The notes beneath the pieces are model-generated. The model worked only from the letters and a program-made list of their open reading frames with translations, did not search any database and was not told where the DNA came from. Shown piece by piece: positions 44,235 through 52,633 of a stretch of DNA of 64,000 nucleotides (position 1 is the first letter of the stretch; every line of letters begins with the position of its first letter). The translations under genes were made by a program, and so were the position numbers. The stretch spans positions 257,399 to 321,398 of the forward strand of contig JANQOQ010000008.1 of assembly GCA_028285755.1 (NCBI GenBank). The letters run 5' to 3'. This DNA is from Puniceicoccaceae bacterium. GTDB lineage: Bacteria > Verrucomicrobiota > Verrucomicrobiia > Opitutales > JAFGAQ01.

Positions 44235-44268
44235 TTGACTAGCTAGCTAAGTTAGCTAGATTGATATT
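44235..44268 (+). promoter_or_regulatory. Promoter with embedded palindromic operator, toxin-antitoxin pair
   Basis: TTGACT (44235-44240) and TAGATT (44257-44262), 16 bases apart, form a credible promoter. A perfect palindrome CTAGCTAA-G-TTAGCTAG (44243-44259) fills the spacer and reaches the -10 box, the position expected for autorepression by a Phd/YefM antitoxin. The predicted start point coincides with the antitoxin GTG at 44269, so the mRNA may be leaderless. Confidence 0.65.
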
Positions 44269-44502
44269 GTGAAAATCGGAACCTTTGAAGCCAAAAACAA
44301 ACTCTCCTCGCTCCTTGAGAGAGTGGAGCAAGGGGAAGTCATATATATAACTCGCAGGGGGAAAACGGTGGCTGAGTTAAGGCCCGTGCAAGAATCAGTA
44401 GCACAAGGACCTCAATTCGGAAGTGCTCAGGATTTAGTGATCGAAGTACCGGATGATTTTACTGCACCACTAGATGATTTTGAGGATTACATGAAATCGT
44501 GA
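44269..44502 (+). CDS. Type II antitoxin, Phd/YefM family
   Basis: A 77-residue protein with the family N-terminus: TFEAKNKLSSLLERVEQGE then VIYITRRGKTVAELRP, the DNA-binding half. The acidic C-terminus (VIEVPDDFTAPLDDFEDYM) is the toxin-neutralising tail. It starts with GTG and its TGA overlaps the GTG of the toxin (44499-44502), the usual coupling of such pairs. Predicted autoregulation is through the palindrome in its promoter. Confidence 0.9.
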   Translation: MKIGTFEAKNKLSSLLERVEQGEVIYITRRGKTVAELRPVQESVAQGPQFGSAQDLVIEVPDDFTAPLDDFEDYMKS

Positions 44503-44885
44503 AGCTATTACTGGATACTCATATTTTACTGTGGTTCCTAGCCGGAGACCTGCGCCTCAGTAAAAGTAGTAAAGACTCTATAGAAAAGGCAGCAAATCAA
44601 TGTTATATTAGCGATGCATCCCTCTGGGAAATTTCGATTAAACAATCCTTAGGCAAGCTCAAATTGGCAGAACCTTTTGATGTGAAACTAACCGAAGCTT
44701 TGCTGCAAAACACAATAGAAACACTCCCGATTGCGAAATCACACATTTTTAAGGTGTCTCAATTACCGTGGCATCACCGGGATCCTTTTGATAGGTTGCT
44801 GCTTGCAGCATCTATGATCGAAGATATGCCTATCGTTACTAACGATCCGGCATATCTTCACTATGATGTGAAAGTAATTCAATAG
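44499..44885 (+). CDS. PIN-domain (VapC-like) ribonuclease toxin
   Basis: A 128-residue PIN domain. Acidic active-site residues are seen in KLLLDTHILLWFLAGD, DASLWEISIKQSLG, DPFDRLLLAASMIED and VTNDP. Enzymes of this type cleave tRNA or other RNA and arrest growth until neutralised. It is the second gene of a complete TA module. Confidence 0.92.
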   Translation: MKLLLDTHILLWFLAGDLRLSKSSKDSIEKAANQCYISDASLWEISIKQSLGKLKLAEPFDVKLTEALLQNTIETLPIAKSHIFKVSQLPWHHRDPFDRLLLAASMIEDMPIVTNDPAYLHYDVKVIQ

Positions 44886-44895
44886 TTACTGCCTT

Positions 44896-45816
44896 TTACT
44901 TTACCGGAAAGTGGACAACGGTCTCTAGTTCGTTCTCAGGAGTGGTTTCCGGGTTATTAATATAATATTCAAATGGATCTATCTTCTTATTTGTCTTATA
45001 GACTTTGGCTTGAGAGCGCATCATTCCGGCGCTCCACGGGTTTGAGAGGTGGCGGTAAGGGCCTGTATGCTTTATCGTATAAGTTCGGCATGTTGGAAAG
45101 ACGCCTGAAATAAACTCGCCCGACAAATCTTCAGGAATGGAATCCACCGCCATAGCCGCAGTGTAGACTGCAGTCCCTTTCACCAGGTCCCATTTATGGT
45201 ATTGGCAGATAGATCTGGGACTCGTGCTTAAGCTTTTTTCCTGTATATAAGCCATGAGTTTGCCAAAGTCTTCTTCCATAATTTGGATGTTGGAGATGTC
45301 GCAGGTCCGACGAATGCCAATGTAGCTAAACCCTTCAAACGTTTCTTCACCGGGAAATTCTGTTTTCGAAGGAACTTCGCCCGTTTCGGCCAGGTCTTTG
45401 AGCATTGCCAGGCCCCGCTGGTAATCCATACCCACCCAGGCTTCCATTTGATTTTTCATCCAGAACATGAAAATGGGCAAGGAGCCAAACATGCGCCAGA
45501 TAACCGTAGTGCTTCCGTCTTGTTCGCTGAAATCGAAAGTGACTTTGGATTGTGATTTCCAGGGTTTAAAGAACTGCAGGTCGAGCTCAATCTGCTGATT
45601 TTCAGTTTCACTTACGATTGTATTTGAGCCTGCACCGATGATTTTACCGTCCCAGTTGTAACTTTTGCCGTCTTCCGAGTATTGCAAAGGGCAGTCCGGC
45701 TCAGCAGTTAACCAGGGAGACCAGATGGGCCATTGCTTAAAGTCTCTTACCAGGGGATAAACTTGGTTGACCGGTGCTTCGATGGTAACCGATTTTTCTA
45801 TGAATAATTTAGGCAT
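44896..45816 (-). CDS. SRPBCC domain fused to a GyrI-like effector-binding domain
   Basis: A 306-residue soluble protein. Residues 1-150 look like an SRPBCC/polyketide-cyclase lipocalin-type fold (VTIEAPVNQVYPLVRDFKQW; WRMFGSLPIFMFWM). Residues 155-306 resemble the GyrI/AraC effector-binding domain (FSYIGIRRTCDISNIQ; TCRTYTIKHTGPYRHLSNPW). Such fusions are likely ligand-binding sensors or scavengers of hydrophobic molecules. No DNA-binding domain is present. The ligand is unknown. Confidence 0.8.
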   Translation of the reverse strand: MPKLFIEKSVTIEAPVNQVYPLVRDFKQWPIWSPWLTAEPDCPLQYSEDGKSYNWDGKIIGAGSNTIVSETENQQIELDLQFFKPWKSQSKVTFDFSEQDGSTTVIWRMFGSLPIFMFWMKNQMEAWVGMDYQRGLAMLKDLAETGEVPSKTEFPGEETFEGFSYIGIRRTCDISNIQIMEEDFGKLMAYIQEKSLSTSPRSICQYHKWDLVKGTAVYTAAMAVDSIPEDLSGEFISGVFPTCRTYTIKHTGPYRHLSNPWSAGMMRSQAKVYKTNKKIDPFEYYINNPETTPENELETVVHFPVK

Positions 45817-45899
45817 AGTATTATTAGGTTAGGATTAATTATAGGAAAAGTAATGAACTAACTTATACTAAATAAAGTGAGGAAAGAAAAGCTTTTTTG

Positions 45900-46529
45900 T
45901 TAACCTCCGATGGGTTCGTAGAAAAATAATCCCAATCCGAATGCGTAAACGGCAAGGCCATAAATGGCATGCTCCAGCCACGGATACAGCACACTATTTG
46001 TCTTCAGATAGGCATGCGCAAAGAGAATGCCTGCAATAAAGGTCATCACCAGTGAAGTAATGTTATCGAAGATAATGTGCAGAAAGGCAAAGGCAGCAGC
46101 ATTTATGAGAATAGCCCCCCAGCCCTTCGGAAAAAGGTCTCCGTAACGGCTGAAATAAAACTGACGATAAAGGAATTCCTGGGGTAATGCCGAGACCCAC
46201 GGATAGAATATCAGGATGCGGATCATAATGTCCGGCATCTCCCGAATCAAAAACAGGAAGTATTCCCGATGGAAGAACCATGCGTAACCTGCAATCAATG
46301 TGCAAACAAGCAACATCCGGAGTATAAAGGGCTTCCATTTGATGGACTTTTTCTGCGCTTTGGGTTTACCGCGTTTGTCGATATTATAAACGATCAGTGC
46401 GTAAATCACAGGGACTGAGAAGATCAGAAACTTACTTACTTTAAAGACATCAAAGTAGCTGATCAGTGGATACAGCCAGAAGAGGATAGCCCATTCAGAG
46501 TAGAGGAAGATTTTTTTTCGCGCGGTCAT
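45900..46529 (-). CDS. CPBP family intramembrane protein (Abi/CAAX protease-like)
   Basis: A 209-residue protein with about six membrane segments. Motif 1 reads LPQEFLYRQFYFSRYG, with Gln-Glu replacing the usual Glu-Glu before x3-Arg. Further along are FAFLHIIFDNITS (motif 2/3 histidine and a following asparagine) and LFAHAYLKTNSVLYPWLEHA. CPBP proteins include CAAX-type proteases and bacteriocin self-immunity proteins; loss of one glutamate may affect catalysis. No bacteriocin gene is adjacent. Confidence 0.82.
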   Translation of the reverse strand: MTARKKIFLYSEWAILFWLYPLISYFDVFKVSKFLIFSVPVIYALIVYNIDKRGKPKAQKKSIKWKPFILRMLLVCTLIAGYAWFFHREYFLFLIREMPDIMIRILIFYPWVSALPQEFLYRQFYFSRYGDLFPKGWGAILINAAAFAFLHIIFDNITSLVMTFIAGILFAHAYLKTNSVLYPWLEHAIYGLAVYAFGLGLFFYEPIGG

Positions 46530-46692
46530 TACACAACATATACGAATAAATGCTAGGCAGCCTTACCAAAGCGCTTGTTTTTTACGAATGTAACTTATGG
46601 ATTGGATAGATTCGGTGAGAAATTGGTAACAGACTCAAAATAGGCTTTACAGTGAGAGCGAGTAGTATACACCTCTTACGCCATCCGCCCTT

Positions 46693-47868
46693 ATGTTCTA
46701 CGATTCTCATCAGGATCTTGAGAAAGACGTCGTATTGGAATTAATACTGTCGGGCTGGGCTATTCATAAGAATAAGAAGAAAAAGAAGAAACGCCCATAC
46801 GACATGATCGCTACTCAGGATCGCAAACAGGTCGCGATCCAAGTCAAAAATTCGTGGGTGCCGATTCGTGTCAGCCACATTGAGCAGTTTCAATCTTTTC
46901 TGGAATCCAAGGATGGGTTGATTTATGACTGTGGATGGCTGATTTCTTCCAGTGAGTTTAGCAACCAGGCATTGGCCTACTACAACGATCAATGCAACTC
47001 GAGGCTACGGCTTGCAACCGCCAAGAAAGGCAAGGTGGAGTGGCTACCACTGCCCGGTGAGGCAGATTTGGCACAACAGGAGAAACGTCCCCTGTACATC
47101 GGCGTATTTACCTGCAAGGGAGGGGTTGGTAAAACGACAATCAGTGCCCACTTAGCCGGAGCAATGGCACTGACGGGATATGATGTGGCCCTGGTTGACC
47201 TGGATCCCCAGAAAAACCTTTCGATGTTACTCGGTGATGGTGTGGTGGTCGGTGGCATGGACCAGAATACCCGCACGATCGGTGTATTTAATCACAATGA
47301 GTGGAAGCAACTTTATCCAAGGGATCAGATTCGTGCGGTTGTTTGTGACTTTTCGCCGAGCTTTGAAGCAAACCCAGTGGAACTGATCAATGAGGTGGAT
47401 TACTGCATTATCCCCACAACGCTAAATCCGCTCGGTCTCAATAAGAATGGTCATGTTATACGCGAGACACTCGAGAAGATTCGTAGCATGAACACCAAAG
47501 CACAGCTTTTTGTCCTCATTAATAACTACAATCGTGAAGAGACTGAAAAACGGGACATCCTGACGGATGCTTACAACCAGTATTTCAGCGAATTCTTTCA
47601 GAATGATGATCAATTTGAATTTTTGAATCCTGAGACAGTATCCATTCGCTCAAGCTCACAACTCTTTTATTGGGGGTTTCATGTTTTTCAAAATCAGGAG
47701 CCTAGACTTGCTTTTAACCCGCCCGGAGCGAAGTGCGACGTGAAGACAGATTTTCTTAATTTGCTGAACTATATCGAAGAGCGCTCCAATATGCCTGAGT
47801 ATAAGAAGCGCTTGGATAAAAATCCCCAGGCTGCATCCTCCGAGGAGCAAAGCTGGCTACCATCTTAG
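46693..47868 (+). CDS. ParA/MinD-type ATPase with N-terminal Mrr-like PD-(D/E)xK nuclease domain
   Basis: A 391-residue protein in two parts. Residues 8-115: a helix with Glu16, then Asp37 in PYDMIAT and QVK at 50-52 in QVAIQVKNSW. This spacing matches the Mrr/HSDR-like restriction-endonuclease fold, which uses D...QxK. A lysine run (26-33) precedes it. Residues 130-340: ParA fold with the deviant Walker A KGGVGKTT (142-149), ALVDLDPQKNLSMLLG, and VVCDFSPSF. ParA normally positions DNA or protein cargo; a nuclease fold attached is unusual. No parB, parS-like repeat or other partition gene is next to it, so the module stands alone between a CPBP gene and an S4 gene. Defence or DNA-positioning roles are open possibilities. 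Confidence 0.75.
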   Translation: MFYDSHQDLEKDVVLELILSGWAIHKNKKKKKKRPYDMIATQDRKQVAIQVKNSWVPIRVSHIEQFQSFLESKDGLIYDCGWLISSSEFSNQALAYYNDQCNSRLRLATAKKGKVEWLPLPGEADLAQQEKRPLYIGVFTCKGGVGKTTISAHLAGAMALTGYDVALVDLDPQKNLSMLLGDGVVVGGMDQNTRTIGVFNHNEWKQLYPRDQIRAVVCDFSPSFEANPVELINEVDYCIIPTTLNPLGLNKNGHVIRETLEKIRSMNTKAQLFVLINNYNREETEKRDILTDAYNQYFSEFFQNDDQFEFLNPETVSIRSSSQLFYWGFHVFQNQEPRLAFNPPGAKCDVKTDFLNLLNYIEERSNMPEYKKRLDKNPQAASSEEQSWLPS

Positions 47869-47870
47869 TG

Positions 47871-48095
47871 CTACCGGGACGAAACCTTGTAGCGGCTATT
47901 TTCAAATTCGACTTCGCTGCCGAGATAGAGCTTGCGACGTACGCGTAGCTCGGGCTCTCCATCCACTTTGACCAGACCCTCCTTAATGATGATTTTGGCC
48001 ACAGCACCACTTTCTACTAAACCTTCAAGTTTTAAAAACTTGTTTAATTCTATATAATCACCCTGAATCGGCACGGAAATAGGTTCATTAGGCAT
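47871..48095 (-). CDS. S4-domain RNA-binding protein
   Basis: A 74-residue protein that is essentially one S4 domain: YIELNKFLKLEGLVESGAVA then IIIKEGLVKVDGEPELRVRR, ending in LYLGSEVEFEN. It resembles YbcJ/YaaA-type single-domain RNA binders of unclear ribosome or tRNA role. It ends 2 bases from the stop of the convergent ParA fusion gene. Confidence 0.88.
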   Translation of the reverse strand: MPNEPISVPIQGDYIELNKFLKLEGLVESGAVAKIIIKEGLVKVDGEPELRVRRKLYLGSEVEFENSRYKVSSR

Positions 48096-48116
48096 AATGT
48101 TTAACGAGTATAAGGG

Positions 48117-48731
48117 GTGGTTGTTTTAAATAAAGAGGATAGTTTCAAATTTCGTTGCACGCAGTGCGGAGAGTGTTGCCGGGGCGATATTATCATTCAT
48201 TTGAATTTGGTCGATCTGCAAAAGATGGCCGAGTATCTACTCTTCGAAAATACCTCAGAGCTTTTTGAGCGAGGCTACGTCGGAGAAGCAAAGCTCGAGA
48301 ATGGAGGCTTTCTGCCTTACATATTGTTTAAAACCAATCCGGTGACTGAGCCTTTCTGCCCTTTTCTGGAGAATCGATTGTTGGAAAATGGTGAAATGGA
48401 GGGCGTTTGTCGGTTGCATCCTCACCATAAGCCTTTGGTTTGTGCTACGGCGCCAATCGGTCGCGTTATCGAAGGATATAAGGAACAATGGATCTATCAG
48501 GAGCCTATCGAGGGATGCCCAGCGTCTAAAACGGGTGAAGCGCGGGATTTGACTTCTTTCATTAAGAGCTACTCCAACGATTTCAAGCTGGAGGCCCGCT
48601 ATTTTAAGATTATGCAGCGCATGCAGTCGCTCAATGCAGCGTATGACCAATACCAGTCATTTCACTCAATGCCGGTGGACAATGATATCTACGATTGGCT
48701 GGCACACTTTGAAGCCAGCCTTGCTGCCTGA
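48117..48731 (+). CDS. YkgJ family zinc/iron-cysteine-cluster protein
   Basis: A 204-residue protein with the family motif CTQCGECCRGD near residues 14-24 and later cysteines in EPFCPFLENR, GVCRLHPHHKPLVCATAP and EGCPASKTG. The cysteines probably bind zinc or an Fe-S cluster; the biochemical role of YkgJ proteins is not established. The start is a GTG with GGGG immediately upstream; no better start in frame is visible. Confidence 0.85.
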   Translation: MVVLNKEDSFKFRCTQCGECCRGDIIIHLNLVDLQKMAEYLLFENTSELFERGYVGEAKLENGGFLPYILFKTNPVTEPFCPFLENRLLENGEMEGVCRLHPHHKPLVCATAPIGRVIEGYKEQWIYQEPIEGCPASKTGEARDLTSFIKSYSNDFKLEARYFKIMQRMQSLNAAYDQYQSFHSMPVDNDIYDWLAHFEASLAA

Positions 48732-48742
48732 ATGAGAGGCGG

Positions 48743-50359
48743 TTACTTGCTTTCAGCTTCTTTCTCTATGCGATCGATATACTCGGATACGTTACAAGTG
48801 AGCATACGGCTGCCGTCCGGCCTTACCTCGAGCACCTTGTTAACTACGGGGTCCAGGAAATCCCGGTCGTGACTTACCAGTATAACCGTTCCTTCAAATA
48901 ACTTGATCGCCTCCTGAAGCACTTCCTTACTCTTAATATCCAGGTGATTAGTTGGCTCATCGAGTATAATGAAGTTTGCCGGATTCATGAGCATCTTTGC
49001 GAGCGCTACCCGGTTACGTTCTCCGCCTGACAGCACATCAATAGACTTATGTTGATCCTGCCCGCTGAAGAGCATTGCCCCGAGAGCAGCTCGCGGGTTG
49101 GCTTCCTCATTCTTTACCGAGTATGAAACTTCTTCGAGGACGGTTTTGGTAGGATCCAGATTTTCGGCCTGTTGCTGGGCAAAATAACCAATAACAGTGT
49201 TCACACCGACTTCACGTTGACCCGCATTGATGGGTTCTTCCCCGGCAAGGATGCGCGCGAGTGTCGATTTGCCGGCACCATTGACGCCCACAACCGCAAT
49301 CCGGTCCCCTTTATCGATACGTAGAGTCAAACCCTCGAAGACGTGAATGTCGCCGTAGGACTTATGCATATCGATAACTTCGACGACCTTCTGACTCGCG
49401 GGCGGTGGAGTTGGGAAACGAAAGAACATCTTCTTTTCTTCGCGCTCGACTTCGATGATCTCCATTTTATCGAGCTGCTTGATACGGCTTTGCACCATAC
49501 CCGCCTTTTTTACATTGCCTCGAAAACGATTCACCAGATCCTTCTGGCGCTGGATTTCCTTTTTCTGGTTATCCGCTTTTCTGCGCTGGAGATCGATACG
49601 TTCTTCGTATGCCTTTTCAAAAAAAGTATAATTGCCTGAGTAAGTGTGCAGGTCGCCAAATTTCAGCTGATACGTCTTATTGGTAACCGCATTGAGAAAG
49701 GCCTTATCGTGCGAAATGACCATGATAGCACCCTTGTATTGGCTCAGGTACTTCTCCAGCCAGTTTTGAGAAATAATATCCAGGTGATTGGTCGGCTCAT
49801 CGAGTAGGAGGAGTGAAGGGGTTTGTAGGAGCAGTTTTGCCAAGGCAATACGCATTTGCCAGCCTCCGGAGAATTCACCGGTATCCCGCTCCATATCGGC
49901 CATGGAAAATCCAAGACCCATCAATACTCGCTCGATACGTGACTTCATCTTCTGAGGCTCATGGTTATCGAGTTGCTCCTGCCATTCGCCAATCATATCG
50001 TAGAGTTCGTAGACTGCTTCGTCTTCGGGATCCATTTCGTAGGTCTGCTCCAGGGCATCATCGATTTTCTGTTGTAGCTCCAACACGTCTGCAAAAGAGG
50101 ACTCCACCTCTTTGTAGAGTGTATTGCCCTTACACTCGATACCGTCCTGAGGCAAATAGCCCAAACTCACAAAGTCCGGTTTCTGAATATCACCACCATC
50201 AATCTCCACATCCTTTAAAAGCACTTTCAAAAATGTGGATTTCCCAGAACCATTAACGCCCACCAGAGCGATACGGTCACTCTGACCAATAGTCACATTG
50301 ATATCCGAAAAGATAGCTTTTTCGCCGAAAGATAAGCTGACGTTTTTTAGTGTAATCAT
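48743..50359 (-). CDS. ABC-F family ATPase (ribosome-associated type)
   Basis: A 538-residue soluble protein with two ABC cassettes and no membrane segment. The first cassette has GVNGSGKST and FSGGWQMRIALAKLLL; the linker carries the charged Arg/Lys/Gln-rich stretch (ERIDLQRRKADNQKKEIQRQ); the second has GVNGAGKST and LSGGERNRVALAKMLM. This is the layout of EttA/Uup/YbiT-type ABC-F proteins that act on the ribosome. A specific subfamily cannot be chosen without alignment. Confidence 0.93.
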   Translation of the reverse strand: MITLKNVSLSFGEKAIFSDINVTIGQSDRIALVGVNGSGKSTFLKVLLKDVEIDGGDIQKPDFVSLGYLPQDGIECKGNTLYKEVESSFADVLELQQKIDDALEQTYEMDPEDEAVYELYDMIGEWQEQLDNHEPQKMKSRIERVLMGLGFSMADMERDTGEFSGGWQMRIALAKLLLQTPSLLLLDEPTNHLDIISQNWLEKYLSQYKGAIMVISHDKAFLNAVTNKTYQLKFGDLHTYSGNYTFFEKAYEERIDLQRRKADNQKKEIQRQKDLVNRFRGNVKKAGMVQSRIKQLDKMEIIEVEREEKKMFFRFPTPPPASQKVVEVIDMHKSYGDIHVFEGLTLRIDKGDRIAVVGVNGAGKSTLARILAGEEPINAGQREVGVNTVIGYFAQQQAENLDPTKTVLEEVSYSVKNEEANPRAALGAMLFSGQDQHKSIDVLSGGERNRVALAKMLMNPANFIILDEPTNHLDIKSKEVLQEAIKLFEGTVILVSHDRDFLDPVVNKVLEVRPDGSRMLTCNVSEYIDRIEKEAESK

Positions 50360-50405
50360 GATAGACTTATAGCTAGGAGCATAATCTCAACTCCCGTGCG
50401 TCAAA

Positions 50406-51131
50406 TCATTTTTGCGGCTTTTTATGACCTTTGGGTCTGGGTTTTAATAAATCTTCTGCAGCAAAATGCAGAATACGCTTGGTATCAAAGAATTCCAGCT
50501 CGGGGTAATAATCGGTAATGGCAATGTTCATGAATGGTTCAACGCCAAGCTCGTGGATTTCATCCCTTAGATCCCCGCCCTTGAGGTAAACGACCCCTTT
50601 GCGAATTCCCTTTTCCTGGCCGTTTTTGAGCTTGTTTTTAATCCAGCTGATGAAAACGGGTAGAGATTTCACTGCACGGCCGGTAATAAAGTCGAACTTT
50701 CCGGGTAATGCTTCGGCGCGAATCTGCTTTGCGGTAACATTGGCAAGTTGGAGCGTATCGGCCATGGCCTGTACGGCATTGATTTTTTTGCCGATGCTAT
50801 CGATGAGTGTGAATTGGCAATCCGGGAAAGCAATCGCCAAAGGAACACCTGGCAAACCTCCGCCTGTGCCGACATCCAGGATACGTGATCCTGTAGGGAA
50901 TGTTAAATACTTAGCAATCGCCAGGGATGATAGCAGGTGGCGCTCTTCAAAATGTTCCATATCCTGTCGGGAAACCAGATTGATCTTTGAGTTCCACTTA
51001 GCAAATTCGTGATGAAACACCTCCAAACGCTTCAATTGATCTTCTGAAATTTCAGGGAAATATTTTGTAAGTAAATTCACTGGCAATGTGGTGATCACGT
51101 TCCTACGATGTATCTCAGGAATCAAACTCAT
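50406..51131 (-). CDS. rsmG: 16S rRNA (guanine527-N7)-methyltransferase
   Basis: A 241-residue Rossmann methyltransferase. Features are HHEFAKWNSKINLVSRQDME, the SAM motif GSRILDVGTGGGLPGVPLAI, and TGRAVKSLPVFISWIKN. RsmG methylates G527 of 16S rRNA. It diverges from the DUF4202 gene with a 7-base gap. No gid/mnmG or parAB genes, its frequent neighbours, are present here. Confidence 0.93.
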   Translation of the reverse strand: MSLIPEIHRRNVITTLPVNLLTKYFPEISEDQLKRLEVFHHEFAKWNSKINLVSRQDMEHFEERHLLSSLAIAKYLTFPTGSRILDVGTGGGLPGVPLAIAFPDCQFTLIDSIGKKINAVQAMADTLQLANVTAKQIRAEALPGKFDFITGRAVKSLPVFISWIKNKLKNGQEKGIRKGVVYLKGGDLRDEIHELGVEPFMNIAITDYYPELEFFDTKRILHFAAEDLLKPRPKGHKKPQK

Positions 51132-51138
51132 TTTTTAA

Positions 51139-51747
51139 ATGCCTCTTCAAATTTCAGATCCAGAACGTTATCAACGTGCGGTTGCACAGTTTGATGCGCT
51201 TAATGCAAAGGACCCTAATTTATTTGACCATGATGGGCGAAACATACCGTGGGAACTGTTTGCTTCGCGACAGATGCTGCGTTGGGTGGACCAGCTGTAT
51301 CCAGAAGTTCCGGAGCCGGTTGCACTGGCGGCGCATTGTCAGCACCTGTGTCGATGGGAGATTCCGCGCAATACGTACCCTGAGGGCAGAGCTGGTTATT
51401 TGAAATGGCGCAGTGACTTGAAGCAGTTTCATGCAGATAAGGGAGCCGAAGTTTTAAAGGAAGTCGGTTATAATGAGGATATTATCGAAGCCGTTCGTGT
51501 GATTAATCTGAAAAAACAGCTCAAAAAAAATATCCAGACCCAGATGATCGAGGACGCACTCTGTATGGTGTTCCTGGAATTCCAGTATGAAGATTACTGC
51601 GATAAATGGGAGGAGCAAAAGTTGATTGGGATATTGCAGAAAACCTGGGTAAAAATGTCGGAGATTGCTCAGGAAGCCGCTCAGACGTTGTCCTATAATA
51701 AGAAAGCGCAGGGGATTCTTGCCAGGGCATTGAACCCGGATGCCTAA
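51139..51747 (+). CDS. DUF4202 family protein
   Basis: A 202-residue all-alpha protein. The HD-like segment AAHCQHLCRWEIPRNTYPEG and DALCMVFLEFQYEDYC are characteristic of DUF4202. It may be a metal-dependent phosphohydrolase-like enzyme of unknown substrate. It ends with TAA overlapping the stop of the convergent small membrane-protein gene. Confidence 0.85.
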   Translation: MPLQISDPERYQRAVAQFDALNAKDPNLFDHDGRNIPWELFASRQMLRWVDQLYPEVPEPVALAAHCQHLCRWEIPRNTYPEGRAGYLKWRSDLKQFHADKGAEVLKEVGYNEDIIEAVRVINLKKQLKKNIQTQMIEDALCMVFLEFQYEDYCDKWEEQKLIGILQKTWVKMSEIAQEAAQTLSYNKKAQGILARALNPDA

Positions 51748-51962
51748 ACGTCTGTTTTAGTATCTTCGGGAGGTATCGGGGTAGCGTTTTTCAATCGTTT
51801 CAATTCCCGCATTTTTTGCACTGAGTAGATTAGCAACCCACTGGCTGCAAATTCATCGATATTTCCGACAAAGGGCAGGTTGTCCGGGATTTCAAATACG
51901 CCCAATGTAAAATTTAGCAGATAGAGGATGCTCACGATTGCGTAAAATAAATACTTTATCAT
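51744..51962 (-). CDS. Small membrane protein, DUF1232/YkvA-like
   Basis: A 72-residue protein with a hydrophobic N-terminal helix followed by FEIPDNLPFVGNIDEFAA, similar to the D-x-I-P-D-x-I-P-x-x-G-x-x-D-D core of DUF1232 proteins. The family has no established function. Its four-base stop overlap with DUF4202 leaves no terminator. Confidence 0.6.
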   Translation of the reverse strand: MIKYLFYAIVSILYLLNFTLGVFEIPDNLPFVGNIDEFAASGLLIYSVQKMRELKRLKNATPIPPEDTKTDV

Positions 51963-52024
51963 AGTTTGGGTTTACACTTACTTCACGCATATAGCAACTG
52001 CCTCTTTGTGACACATCCGTAACT

Positions 52025-52633
52025 ATGAACCCCGTGATCATCTACGACCTGGAATTTACGGCTTGGGAAGGTTCCTGGCAACGCCACTGGTCGCTGGATT
52101 GGGAGCATCGGGAAGTGGTGCAGATCGGGGCAGTCAAAGGAGAATGGTATAATGGAGTATTAACTGCGGTGGATCAGTATCAGAGTTACGTCAAACCCGT
52201 CAACAACCCGGAGCTCAGTGATTATTTTGTTCAATTGACGGGTATCGATCAAAACAGTATCGATGCTTTCGGTATGCAATTTGAGCAGGCGATGAGCAGC
52301 TTTTACGCATTTTGCGGCTTTGGCAATTATCCCATGTATAGCTGGGGGGAGGACTGGAGTGTCATTACCGAAAACTACCTGTTGCGTGGTTTACCCCAAC
52401 CCGCTTTCTACAGCGGGTTTTTCGATATCCGGTACTTGTTTTTGCAGTACGGAATTAAGGTGGAGCAGTATACCAGTGGGAATCTCTGCTCGCATTTTGG
52501 TATCAGCGTGAATGGCAGAGCCCATAATGCTTTGCACGATTCGTTTTCAGTATTTGAGTCGCTTAGAGTATTAGTGTCGCAGATGGGCGACGCTCAAAAA
52601 GAGAAACTGAGTGAAGGTTGGAAGCAGTCTTAG
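52025..52633 (+). CDS. DEDDh 3'-5' exonuclease (RNase T / DnaQ fold)
   Basis: A 202-residue exonuclease domain. Acidic residues occur in [15 protein letters not shown] (Asp8, Glu10), a later aspartate in [12 protein letters not shown], and the His-Asp pair in [17 protein letters not shown], giving the DEDDh set. It may trim RNA or DNA ends. The unusually Trp-rich N-terminus ([20 protein letters not shown]) resembles eukaryotic ERI1-like and plant/bacterial small exonucleases rather than DnaQ epsilon. Its TAG overlaps the stop of the convergent K+ channel gene. Confidence 0.85.
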   Translation: MNPVIIYDLEFTAWEGSWQRHWSLDWEHREVVQIGAVKGEWYNGVLTAVDQYQSYVKPVNNPELSDYFVQLTGIDQNSIDAFGMQFEQAMSSFYAFCGFGNYPMYSWGEDWSVITENYLLRGLPQPAFYSGFFDIRYLFLQYGIKVEQYTSGNLCSHFGISVNGRAHNALHDSFSVFESLRVLVSQMGDAQKEKLSEGWKQS

